Positions 50,333-58,635 of a stretch of 64,000 nt of DNA are shown piece by piece. Location of the stretch: NCBI GenBank assembly GCA_964631605.1, contig CAZVYG010000016.1:15040-79039 (forward strand), written 5' to 3'. This DNA comes from JARKQH01 sp964631605 (lineage in GTDB: Bacteria; Verrucomicrobiota; Verrucomicrobiia; Limisphaerales; UBA8199). Made by a program: the position numbers and the translations under genes. Positions within the stretch are counted from its first letter, which is position 1. Each line of letters opens with the position of its first letter. Below the pieces are notes generated by a model. That model was not told where the DNA came from and did not search any database. It was given only the letters and a program-made list of their open reading frames with translations.

Positions 50333-52297
50333 TCAGGGTTCGGCAGAGCGTTGGCGCGGATCGGCGGCCGGCTCGAGCCGGTCGCGGAGACACTCGAGCA
50401 CCTGCGGAATGTCCGTAATTTTTAAAACGTTCAGGTAATCGGGCCCTTGCATGTGGGAGGGAGGCAGTGCGGTCAATTCCAGCCTGGCGATGTCCGGTTC
50501 GAACAGGGCGGCATAGGCGGCGTTGACGCCCATCTCGCCGGACGCGCGCACCGCCAGTGGCGCGCGCTTGAAGTCGGGCAGGCTGCGCAGCGCCTGCACC
50601 GCGCAGCGGATATCCCACACCCGCATGCCGTCCAGCGTCTGCCCCAGGAGCACGAACCGCCGCCGGATTTGGGCGGCTTTCTTCTCCGGGAGCTTCGCCA
50701 GTTCCTCCGGCTTCACCAGCCGCGGCGCAAAAAAGGCGATGGCCGCCTGTTCCTGTTGCAGTTGCTCCAGGAGCGCCGCCACACTGTCCGCCCGCCAGTC
50801 GCCGCGCCGCACGGCCGCCAAGGGAGCCTGGTCCCAGTGGGCCGTGTCCACCAGCGACAAGATGACCTGTTTGGGTTTCCGCACTTTGGCGTGTTGAACC
50901 ACGTGGAGGCCGAGACTGACGTGCTCCTGGCTGTTGAACTCATAGGCGTGGTACCGCAATGCTCCGTCCTTGGCCTGCGCGCTGAGCCGGGGCTGGACGG
51001 GGGCGGGTTCACCCGGCCAACCGCGGAAAACTTTTTGCCTGAGGGCGCTGATCAACTCCGGCTGCGGGAGCGGGTTCGAGGCCGCCCGGGGGACAAATGT
51101 CTCCGCGATGCGCGGATTGATTGCGTCCGCGGGCAGGGTGTCAAAAGCGCGAAGGTCGGTTGGAGCGAAAAAGCGGACGGCGGCCCTCTCGATGGGGGAC
51201 GCATCGTTCTTGAGCCAGCGGTTGAACCAGCGGAAAGCGGGCACCTGCAGGTCCTGGGTGTCCGCGTGCGGTCCTTCCGTGATCAGCAAGCCCAGGTTGG
51301 TATGGGCCTGGTAAAGCCGGTAGATGCGCCGGACCTGCTCATGGATCCGCAGCACACCGTCCAGCGGGAAAATCGAGTCCTTGTCGGAATTGCTGAACAG
51401 GAGGGGGCGCGGCGCCAGCAAGGCCGCCACCTGGGCGAAATCCCAGCGATAAGTGTTCACAAAAAACATGCAATCGCAGTGGCCTTCAACCGCGCCATCC
51501 ACAATATGATTGCGCAGGTCCGTGATCCCCGCCACCGGCACGGCCACCTTCACCCGATCATCCAGCGCGGCAACGGTCCACGTGTAGGACCCACCGCCGG
51601 ACCGGCCGGTCATGCCAATCCGCTCGCGGTCCACTTCGGGGCGGGTGCAGAGGTAATCCAGGGCGCGGATGCCGAACCAGGCCTCGACGCCGGCGGGGGT
51701 GTAGCCGCGCGAGTTCCACCACCATTGCTTTTCGGAATGCGTGCCGCGATGGACGCCGGGGATTTCCCCCAGTTCGACGGTGTCAATCAACAAACAAACA
51801 TACCCGTGCCGCGCAAACCACGCCCCGTGATGCTGATACCCCGTCTTGTTCCCGCACACGATCCCGTTGGTCACCGCCCGGCTGTGACCGCAGGCATAGA
51901 GAATGGCCGGAGCCGGTTTTTCCAGGTGCTTCGGAAGGTAAAGATTGGCGGTGACATAGAGGCCGGGAGAGGCCTGGAAGTGGAGCTTCTGGACGGTGAA
52001 TTCGGGGTGATCCAATTGGCCGGCAATGACCGGCTTGAGGTCGGTGCGCTCGGGCAGGGGCCACAGGCCCAGCATTTCCTGGAGCTGACGGCGGTATTCC
52101 TGGCGCTGCGCTTTCCAATCGGCCAGGGTTTGAATCCGGGCCAGGCAGCCCTCCGCCACCCGCCGCGTCTCGCTCTGGAAGTATTGGGCCAGGCTCGGGT
52201 CGGCCACGGCCCAGTCCGCGGAGGCGGCCGGGACGGGGTCTTCTCCGAACCAGGTGAGGCCGCCGGCGGCGGTCAAGGTCACGAGAAGTTTCTTCAT
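50333..52297 (-). CDS. Secreted alpha/beta-hydrolase (acetyl-xylan-esterase-like)
   Basis: The 654-residue protein has a signal peptide (MKKLLVTLTAAGGLTWFG) and an alpha/beta-hydrolase core. Features are PAPAILYACGHSRAVTNG, the nucleophile region RIGMTGRSGGGSYTWTVA (Ser in GRSGG), VPVAGITDLRNH and LLITEGPHADTQD with the catalytic His. The C-terminal half is a second, beta-rich region (VRFFAPTDLRAFDTL to LKITDIPQVLECL). This two-part design is common in secreted Planctomycetes-Verrucomicrobia esterases. Substrates may be acetylated plant polysaccharides; that is inference. Confidence 0.82.
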   Translation of the reverse strand: MKKLLVTLTAAGGLTWFGEDPVPAASADWAVADPSLAQYFQSETRRVAEGCLARIQTLADWKAQRQEYRRQLQEMLGLWPLPERTDLKPVIAGQLDHPEFTVQKLHFQASPGLYVTANLYLPKHLEKPAPAILYACGHSRAVTNGIVCGNKTGYQHHGAWFARHGYVCLLIDTVELGEIPGVHRGTHSEKQWWWNSRGYTPAGVEAWFGIRALDYLCTRPEVDRERIGMTGRSGGGSYTWTVAALDDRVKVAVPVAGITDLRNHIVDGAVEGHCDCMFFVNTYRWDFAQVAALLAPRPLLFSNSDKDSIFPLDGVLRIHEQVRRIYRLYQAHTNLGLLITEGPHADTQDLQVPAFRWFNRWLKNDASPIERAAVRFFAPTDLRAFDTLPADAINPRIAETFVPRAASNPLPQPELISALRQKVFRGWPGEPAPVQPRLSAQAKDGALRYHAYEFNSQEHVSLGLHVVQHAKVRKPKQVILSLVDTAHWDQAPLAAVRRGDWRADSVAALLEQLQQEQAAIAFFAPRLVKPEELAKLPEKKAAQIRRRFVLLGQTLDGMRVWDIRCAVQALRSLPDFKRAPLAVRASGEMGVNAAYAALFEPDIARLELTALPPSHMQGPDYLNVLKITDIPQVLECLRDRLEPAADPRQRSAEP

Positions 52298-52414
52298 GGC
52301 GGTGAGCATGAAAACGATGGGCGGGAAGGGCAAGCGCCATGTTGGACACCCGTCTGGGGGTTACAAAGGCCACGGCCTTTTATAGATGCAAACGCGCGCC
52401 GGCTGAGCGATAGG

Positions 52415-52443
52415 TTGACACACGATGCGCACACTGTTATCCA
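52415..52443 (+). promoter_or_regulatory. Sigma70-like promoter of the vWA-PspA-ABC-AAA operon
   Basis: TTGACA (52415-52420) and TATCCA (52438-52443) are separated by 17 bases, about 45 nt before the first gene of the cluster. The -35 is perfect and the -10 is weak, which would fit an inducible or moderately expressed operon. Confidence 0.5.
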
Positions 52444-52490
52444 TAGGTTGGTTTTCACAGTTGGGGTCTGGTATCGGTCGCAGCCTGTTT

Positions 52491-53201
52491 ATGAAACCAA
52501 TTCCGCTGCTGGCCGCCGGTTTTGCCCTGGCGGCCCTCATCCTGGACGCGAACCGGGCGTTCGCCGCCGAGCCGGACGGCGTCGCACTGGCCATTGTTTA
52601 CGACACCTCCGGCAGCATGCGCGAGACGGTCCAAGGCCGCGCCGGGCAGGTCGAGCCCAAATACGTCGTGGCCAATCGCGCGCTCATCGCCGTGGTCCGC
52701 CAGCTCCAGGCCTTCGCCACCAATACGGTTGCCGGCAGCCCCCGAACTCTGCACGCGGGCCTGTTCGTGTTCCAGGGCGCCGGCGCGCGGGCGGTCGTCC
52801 CTCTCGGCCCGCTGGATGCCGAAGCCCTTGAGAAATGGGCCAACGGATTCAACCGCCCGGATGGGAACACGCCGCTGGGCAACGCCCTCAACGCTGCCGG
52901 CCAGGCCGTGCTCCAGTCCCCCCTGCCCCGCAAACATGTGTTGATCATCACCGACGGTATGAACACCGCCGGCCCCCGCCCCGAGGTCGTTCTCCCAACC
53001 CTGCAAAAGCGCGCCGCGAGCGCCCAGGCCGGCATCGCCGTCCATTTTGTCGCCTTCGATGTGGACGCCCGGGTGTTTGAGCCTGTGAAAAAACTCGGAG
53101 CGACCGTGGTGGGCGCCGCAGACGAAAAACAACTCAACACCCAGCTTGATTTCATCCTGCAGAAAAAAATCCTCCTCGAAGACGAAGAACCCCCGAAGTA
53201 A
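52491..53201 (+). CDS. Exported vWA-domain protein
   Basis: The 236-residue protein has a signal peptide (MKPIPLLAAGFALAALILDA, then RAFAAEP) and a von Willebrand A domain. The metal-ion-dependent adhesion site is visible: DTSGSM (MIDAS Asp and Ser residues), later the ITDGMN Asp. The domain is close to the mature N terminus, and no transmembrane helix follows the signal, so it is probably periplasmic. It is the first gene of the PspA/ABC/AAA+ cluster, and would act as a metal-dependent ligand-binding or assembly subunit. It is 14 nt upstream of the PspA-like gene. Confidence 0.88.
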   Translation: MKPIPLLAAGFALAALILDANRAFAAEPDGVALAIVYDTSGSMRETVQGRAGQVEPKYVVANRALIAVVRQLQAFATNTVAGSPRTLHAGLFVFQGAGARAVVPLGPLDAEALEKWANGFNRPDGNTPLGNALNAAGQAVLQSPLPRKHVLIITDGMNTAGPRPEVVLPTLQKRAASAQAGIAVHFVAFDVDARVFEPVKKLGATVVGAADEKQLNTQLDFILQKKILLEDEEPPK

Positions 53202-53215
53202 CCCAAAGGAATCCC

Positions 53216-53974
53216 ATGTTCAGAGCCATCAAACGATTATTCATCTGGCTCGGCCTCATGGCCGAGAAAGCCACCGAGACCGACGCCATCAACCAGGCGG
53301 TGGTCGAACGTGGCATCCGCGACGCCAAGGCCAAGGCCGACAAAGCCCACTACGCCAACGGGCAGCTCGCCGGCCAGATTGCCCTGCTTAAAGACCAAAT
53401 CAAACGCCAGGAACGCCAGCGCACCGAACTGCAGGGGCTTCTGCAGGCGGCGGCCGCCGCCAACGACGAGGCCAACGGCGCGCATTATGCCGAGGAGCTG
53501 GCCACCCTCGAGCAGGACCTGGCGGAGAACCAGGCGCAGGCCGAGAACCTCGAACAGCTTTACCAGCAGAACACCAGCATCATCGCCGAAAGCCTGCGCG
53601 AAATTCAGCGCTTCCAGCGCGAGTTCGAGGCCACCAAGGCCCGCGTGGCCATCGGCCGGTCGCTGGAGAATCTGGCTGGCATGATGAAAAGCTCCATCAC
53701 CGAACTCCAGGGCATGATGGGGGGTGAACCGTCCCAATCCATGCAACAGCTTCGCCAGTCCGCCGCCGCCGGCGAGGGGCAAATGCGGGCCACGCTCGAC
53801 CTGGCCAAGGAAATGGGGTCCAACATCACCCGGCAGCAGGAGGCCCGCCGCGCCCGCGGCGCGGTCCTGTTCCAGGAATACAAAAAGAAGATGGGGATGG
53901 TGCAACCCGAAGCGGCGGCGGCCCCCGCAGCCTCGCCGGCCCCGCCCGAACGCCAAAAGATTCCCGAGAAATAA
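53216..53974 (+). CDS. PspA/IM30-like membrane-associated protein
   Basis: The 252-residue protein starts with an amphipathic helix (MFRAIKRLFIWLGLMAEKA) followed by long charged coiled-coil helices (LAGQIALLKDQIKRQERQRT, LEQLYQQNTSIIAESLREIQ). This pattern matches the PspA/Vipp1/ESCRT-III-like family, which polymerises on the inner membrane surface. The last 40 residues are Pro/Ala-rich and disordered. In the family such proteins protect or remodel the membrane; I infer the same here. It is cytoplasmic and tightly linked with the neighbouring genes. Confidence 0.72.
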   Translation: MFRAIKRLFIWLGLMAEKATETDAINQAVVERGIRDAKAKADKAHYANGQLAGQIALLKDQIKRQERQRTELQGLLQAAAAANDEANGAHYAEELATLEQDLAENQAQAENLEQLYQQNTSIIAESLREIQRFQREFEATKARVAIGRSLENLAGMMKSSITELQGMMGGEPSQSMQQLRQSAAAGEGQMRATLDLAKEMGSNITRQQEARRARGAVLFQEYKKKMGMVQPEAAAAPAASPAPPERQKIPEK

Positions 53975-54026
53975 ACCCGCTCAAACCTGTTCCTACAAAG
54001 CCTAACCCTCAACCCGGAATTGTATT

Positions 54027-55763
54027 ATGACTGCACGCGGAAAAATCGTGGTGACCCTTCTGATCCTGGCCGTCGCCGGCTTCGGCGCCTGGCGCTGGTG
54101 GGACAAGATCGCGCCCAAGACCCGGACCGAGGTTCGGTCCATCAACGTGGATGAAGTGCGCAAAGCCGTGCAAGCGGCGCGGGAAACGCCGGCGGACATC
54201 CCGTTGCTGATCGGCACCAACGTGGCCACGCTGGTGGACCGCTCCGCCATTCCCGCCGTCACCGGCGTGAGCGATTATGTCAAGAACACCAAGGACGGCA
54301 AGCTGGTGGTCGAGTTCCCCATCAACGTCTGGCCCGGCTGGGCGCCCATCATCCTGGCCAACGCCGGCATGGAACCCAACGACCAGAGTGTGTTCGCGCG
54401 CAAATACGGCTTCTACGTCCGCCTCAGCGTGGTGGATGATCCGGTCAAGGCGCGCGACCTCTTCGCCAGCGGCCAGAGCCACATCCTGTGGGGCACGCTC
54501 GACATGATCGCCCTGTTTGCGCCCGAGCTGATCAAGGATTCCCGCACCGTGCCGGTGGTCTGCCAGCAGGTGGACTGGTCCGCCGGCGGCGACGGCATTG
54601 TCGCCCGGGGGGAGATTCGCACCATCAATGACTTCCGCGCCACCGGCGGCAAACGCAAGAAGGTGGTCCTGGCCCAGAACTCGCCCAGCCACTATTTTAT
54701 CATGTCACTGCTCATTGACGCTGGCATTGATCCGGCGGAGGTGGACTTCAAGTGGTCGGCGGATGCTCCGTCCGCGGCGAAAATCTTCGTGCAGGATTCC
54801 TCGTTTGACGCCTTCGTGGGCTGGGCGCCGGATATTTATGTGGTGACTGAGAAGCTCAAAGGCACCCGCCTGGTGGTCACCACCAGCACCGCCAACCATC
54901 TCATCGCCGACGTCTGGGCCGTCCGCAACGACTTCTTCCGCGACCATCCCGAGATTGTCTCGGGCCTGGTCCGCGGCATCTTCGAGGGCATGGACATGGT
55001 CCGCAAGGATCCGCCGACGGCGGCCCGCGCGCTTTCGACCGCGTTCAAAATTCCCGAGGAGGATTGCCTCCAGATGGTGGGCAAGGACGGCGGCATTGTC
55101 GAGGGGGATGCGCACCTGACCAACTATCGGGAAAACGCCAAGTTCTTCCTCGACCCCTTTAACCCGGCGAATTTCGACGTGGTGTGGAACAGCGCCTCGG
55201 CGATCTACAAGTCCCTCGGCACCATCAGCACCACCGTGCCCGCGGCGAAGGTCAAGGCGGCCAACGTGCTGGCGGCCCTGGCGGACGAATACAAAAACGT
55301 GCGCGATCTGTCCCAGCCCACGTTCCGGCCGGACGCCATGCTCAAGCTCAGCGCCGAAGCGGGGCCGGGCCAGGTGCTCACCAAGGCGGTCATGGTCTCC
55401 TTCGAGCCCAACAAGGCGGTGCTGAATCCCGAATACGACCCGACCATTCCCGCGACTCTCGAGGAAATCGGCAAGCTGGCCGGGCGGTTCGGCAACGCCT
55501 ACATCATCATCGAAGGCAACACCGACGCCAGCCGCAAGGGCATCGTGCCCGCCGACCTGGTCCGCCAGCTCTCCTACGACCGCGCGGACGCCGTCCGCAA
55601 GGCCATCATGGACAAATACCAGTTCGATCCCAACAAGTTCAAGGTGGTGGGCAATGGCTGGGACAACCCGCTGCCGGGCTGCACTGATCCCAGCAACGCC
55701 GAACACAACAAACGCAACCGCCGCGTGGAAGTCAAAGTCTTCCCGCTCGAGTCCGGCTCTTGA
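54027..55763 (+). CDS. Membrane-anchored ABC substrate-binding domain fused to OmpA domain
   Basis: The 578-residue protein has an N-terminal membrane anchor (IVVTLLILAVAGFGAWRW). A NMT1/TauA-like substrate-binding domain covers about residues 70-400 (VWPGWAPIILANAGMEPN, FASGQSHILWGTLDM, AVRNDFFRDHPEIVSGLVRG). An OmpA-like peptidoglycan-binding domain covers about 449-575 (VSFEPNKAVLNPEYD, GNTDASRKG, LSYDRADAVRKAIM, NRRVEVKVF). Binding proteins of this class usually lack any wall-binding domain. The fusion would tether a transporter's solute receptor to the peptidoglycan. It lies 52 nt after the PspA-like gene and 36 nt before the permease. Confidence 0.88.
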   Translation: MTARGKIVVTLLILAVAGFGAWRWWDKIAPKTRTEVRSINVDEVRKAVQAARETPADIPLLIGTNVATLVDRSAIPAVTGVSDYVKNTKDGKLVVEFPINVWPGWAPIILANAGMEPNDQSVFARKYGFYVRLSVVDDPVKARDLFASGQSHILWGTLDMIALFAPELIKDSRTVPVVCQQVDWSAGGDGIVARGEIRTINDFRATGGKRKKVVLAQNSPSHYFIMSLLIDAGIDPAEVDFKWSADAPSAAKIFVQDSSFDAFVGWAPDIYVVTEKLKGTRLVVTTSTANHLIADVWAVRNDFFRDHPEIVSGLVRGIFEGMDMVRKDPPTAARALSTAFKIPEEDCLQMVGKDGGIVEGDAHLTNYRENAKFFLDPFNPANFDVVWNSASAIYKSLGTISTTVPAAKVKAANVLAALADEYKNVRDLSQPTFRPDAMLKLSAEAGPGQVLTKAVMVSFEPNKAVLNPEYDPTIPATLEEIGKLAGRFGNAYIIIEGNTDASRKGIVPADLVRQLSYDRADAVRKAIMDKYQFDPNKFKVVGNGWDNPLPGCTDPSNAEHNKRNRRVEVKVFPLESGS

Positions 55764-55799
55764 GAGCGCCGGCAACGGTCCGGAAGCGCTTCAAACACG

Positions 55800-56660
55800 A
55801 TGCTTGGATTCCTCATCTTCGCGGTTGCATTCGTCGCCCTGCTCACCGCGATTGTGCGGCTGGCGAAACTGCGGGTGCGCAGCGAGCTTTCCCTCCTCAA
55901 AGCCCTGGGGTTGACGGGACTGTTTGTCTTCCTGACGGTCCTGGTCTGGTGGTTTGTCACCCGGGGCGAACCCGGCGAGCGGATGGTGCAGCCGCTGATT
56001 CTGCCCAGCCCGCTCGAGGTGGTGAAGGCTTTTGGCCCGCTCCACCTCGAGCAGGGATTGGTCCGCAGCGCCTTCACCTCCTGGCTGCGGGTGACCGCCG
56101 GCTTTCTCCTCGCCGCCCTGGTCGCCCTCCCGCTGGGCGTTTACATGGCCACCTTTCCCTCGATCGCCGCGTTCTTTCGTCCGCTCGCCCTGGCGGGCGC
56201 CTACGTGCCGATTGTGGTCTTCATCCCGCTGAGCATGACCTGGTTCGGCACCGGCGAAACGCAGAAGGTCGGCTTTTTGTTCATCGGCTGTTTTGTCGCG
56301 CTGCTGCCGCTGGTCATCAAGGCCATTGCCGATGTGCCCCCGGCCTTTCTGGATGTGGCGGTGACCAAAGGGGCCACGCAGTGGCAGTTGGTGCGCCATG
56401 TGCTGTTCCCGGTCGCCCAAGCCAACGTCTGGGAACATTTGCGCGGCGTTTACGGCGTCGGCTGGGGCTGGATTATCATGGCCGAGGTTTTCGTCCGGCC
56501 CGAATACGGCCTGGGCGCGCTCATCGGCGTGTCCGAACGCCGCAGTCAGACCGCCGCCATCTTTGCCGTCATCATCGTCATCGTCCTCATCGCGGTCGCA
56601 TGCGACCAGCTCTGGCGGCTCGGGGGCGAGTGGCTGTTCCCGTATCGGAGGAGGAAATGA
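55800..56660 (+). CDS. ABC transporter permease (SsuC/TauC-like)
   Basis: The 286-residue permease has about six hydrophobic segments and the coupling-loop signature of nitrate/sulfonate/taurine-type importers (FLDVAVTKGATQWQLVRHVL FPVA pattern, with the EAA-like motif around residues 180-200). The N-terminal helices (MLGFLIFAVAFVALLTAIV, LTGLFVFLTVLVWWFV) precede the core. It is encoded directly after its presumed solute receptor and overlaps the ATPase start by four bases. The substrate cannot be read from sequence. Confidence 0.9.
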   Translation: MLGFLIFAVAFVALLTAIVRLAKLRVRSELSLLKALGLTGLFVFLTVLVWWFVTRGEPGERMVQPLILPSPLEVVKAFGPLHLEQGLVRSAFTSWLRVTAGFLLAALVALPLGVYMATFPSIAAFFRPLALAGAYVPIVVFIPLSMTWFGTGETQKVGFLFIGCFVALLPLVIKAIADVPPAFLDVAVTKGATQWQLVRHVLFPVAQANVWEHLRGVYGVGWGWIIMAEVFVRPEYGLGALIGVSERRSQTAAIFAVIIVIVLIAVACDQLWRLGGEWLFPYRRRK

Positions 56661-57577
56661 CCGCGCCCGAGAAATCCACCGCGGCCAGCCCGCCCGCCGC
56701 TCTCCACCCGACGGTCGAGTTGAAAGCTCCCGAACCCGGCGCGCCGGCGCCCGCGCCGGCCCTCCCGATTCGGCCCGATGTCGTCGTGTTCAACAAGGTC
56801 ACCAAGTGTTTTGGCGAAGGCGCCGACGCGAAAGTGGCCATCCAGGACGTCTCGTTTGTGGTCGAGGATGCGCCGGACCGGGGCGAGCTGGTGACCATCG
56901 TCGGCCCGTCCGGCTGCGGCAAATCCACCATCCTCCGCACGATCGCAGGGCTTAAACCGCACTTTCCGCCGACTCGCGGCGAGGCGCTGGTGTTCGGCAA
57001 GCCGATCCAGGAACCCGGGCCGGACCGCGGGCTGGTGGATCAGAAATACTCGTTGCTGCCGCATCTGAACGTGCTCGAAAACATCGCCTTCGGCTTGCGC
57101 CTGCGCGGCGTCTCGCGTTCGGAACGGCTGGACCGCGCCCAGACCTGGGTGAAAATGGTGGGCTTGGAAGGTGCTGAGCGGAAGTATCCCTCCGAGTTGT
57201 CCGGCGGCATGCAGCAGCGTGTGGCCATCGCCGCCACGCTGGTGTTGCAGCCGCGGATTCTCCTGATGGACGAGCCCTTCGGCGCGCTGGACCCGGGGAT
57301 TCGCCTCCGGATGCAGGAATTGTTGATCCAGCTTTGGAGCGAGCAACAAGGCACCGTCTTCCTGGTGACGCATTCCGTCGAGGAGGCGGTCTATCTCGGC
57401 GACCGCGTGTTTTTAATGGCGGCGAATCCGGGGCGGCTGGTGGAAGTGTTGAAGGTGCCCCGGCCCAGCGAGTCGCCCGAGCAAAGCCGCCGCAAACCTT
57501 GGTTTGTGAATTTCTGCCAGATGCTGCTCCAGCGGCTCGAGGACGTGTCGGGCGCGCCTTCCGAGTTGAAGGTGTGA
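56657..57577 (+). CDS. ABC transporter ATPase (nitrate/sulfonate/taurine type)
   Basis: The 306-residue protein has an N-terminal disordered Pro/Ala-rich stretch (about 35 residues), then the ATPase: Walker A GPSGCGKST around residue 83, the Q-loop near VDQKYSLLPH, signature LSGGMQQR around 181, Walker B ILLMDEPFGALD and the switch His in LVTHSVEEA. It energises the permease encoded just upstream; the stop/start overlap (ATGA) and a GGAGGA ribosome-binding site link them. Confidence 0.94.
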   Translation: MTAPEKSTAASPPAALHPTVELKAPEPGAPAPAPALPIRPDVVVFNKVTKCFGEGADAKVAIQDVSFVVEDAPDRGELVTIVGPSGCGKSTILRTIAGLKPHFPPTRGEALVFGKPIQEPGPDRGLVDQKYSLLPHLNVLENIAFGLRLRGVSRSERLDRAQTWVKMVGLEGAERKYPSELSGGMQQRVAIAATLVLQPRILLMDEPFGALDPGIRLRMQELLIQLWSEQQGTVFLVTHSVEEAVYLGDRVFLMAANPGRLVEVLKVPRPSESPEQSRRKPWFVNFCQMLLQRLEDVSGAPSELKV

Positions 57578-57651
57578 CGGGGGCCCGCGGGCTGGCGGGT
57601 AACATGAATGAATAGACAATCGCCCTTGGGGCAATAAGCTTTGAACATCGG

Positions 57652-58632
57652 ATGTCCACAGACGCGCCAACGCCTAATTACCGCCGCGAGTTCTTCCAGA
57701 GCCCGCACCATGCGGTGCTGGGTTTGCTCACGCTGGGGGCCGGCTTTTTGAGCGCGCACGTCCTGGGCCTCATCGCCGGAGTGACCGCCTACCTTCTGGG
57801 CTGGGTTTATCTGCCTGATTTCCCGGTGTTCCGGCGCTGGGTCGAGCGACGCCGGCAAAACGCCGAGCGTTTAACCGAGGCCCAAAAACTGGCCGAATTC
57901 CAGCAACGCCGCGAGGCGCTGCTGCGCTCCCTCTCCTACCCGCGCCGCGAGCGTTACGCCGCCTTGGCCCGGGTTTGCCGCGATATTGAAAACGCCACCG
58001 CCGACAACCCGCTCGCCTCGGCTGATCCCGGCACCGACCCGCGCCTGCGCAAGCTGGACGAATTGATGTGGACGTTGCTCCGGCTGCTGGGCATCGAGGA
58101 ATCGCTCGAGCGCTTCCTGGAAACCGAGCGCACCGAGAACGTGCCCCAGATGCTCAAGGAGGCTGAGGCCGAAGCCGCGCGGCTGACCGCGGAAGCCGAG
58201 GCTTTGAAAAAGCAAGGCGACCCGGCCGCGCTGGAACGAAAACAACGTTATCTCAATTCCCGCCTCGAACGCCTCGAGGTGCTCCGCAAACGCCAGCAGC
58301 GCATCGTGCAGGCCGAGGAGAACCTGGCCCTGGTCGTCTCCGAGCAGGACCGCCTTGACCAGCAGATCAAGTTGATTCGCGCCGACGCCGTCGCCACCCG
58401 CAACGCCGAGACCCTGACCGCCCGGATTGATGCCACGGTCGAGCACCTCGACCAGACCAACAAATGGCTCTCGCAACTGGACGAGTTCAAAGACCTCGTC
58501 GGCGACATTCCCGCCACCGAGCAGCGTGTGGGCTACGAAGCCGCGGTGTCAAGCCCGCCGCCGGCGCCGCCTCCCCTTCCTCTCTCGCAAAAAACCGCTC
58601 GTCCGGCCCCGCGCCAGCGCCAGAGTTCCTAA
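57652..58632 (+). CDS. Membrane-anchored coiled-coil protein of unknown function
   Basis: The 326-residue protein has two hydrophobic segments near the N terminus (HAVLGLLTLGAGFLSAHVLG, IAGVTAYLLGWVYLPDFP). A long, highly charged helical body follows (RVEAEAAR, ALERKQRYLNSRLERLEVLR, DRLDQQIKLIRADAVATRN) with a Pro-rich tail. I do not recognise a named family. The arrangement suggests a cytoplasmic coiled coil attached to the inner membrane. It ends 3 nt before the AAA+ gene, so it may be the AAA+ substrate adaptor or scaffold; that is inference. Confidence 0.65.
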   Translation: MSTDAPTPNYRREFFQSPHHAVLGLLTLGAGFLSAHVLGLIAGVTAYLLGWVYLPDFPVFRRWVERRRQNAERLTEAQKLAEFQQRREALLRSLSYPRRERYAALARVCRDIENATADNPLASADPGTDPRLRKLDELMWTLLRLLGIEESLERFLETERTENVPQMLKEAEAEAARLTAEAEALKKQGDPAALERKQRYLNSRLERLEVLRKRQQRIVQAEENLALVVSEQDRLDQQIKLIRADAVATRNAETLTARIDATVEHLDQTNKWLSQLDEFKDLVGDIPATEQRVGYEAAVSSPPPAPPPLPLSQKTARPAPRQRQSS

Positions 58633-58635
58633 CCC

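Noticed and set aside
52436..52446. DnaA box or origin of replication
   Set aside because: A single TTATCCATA-like sequence is present and one variant at about 42.5 kb; there is no cluster, so it does not define an origin.
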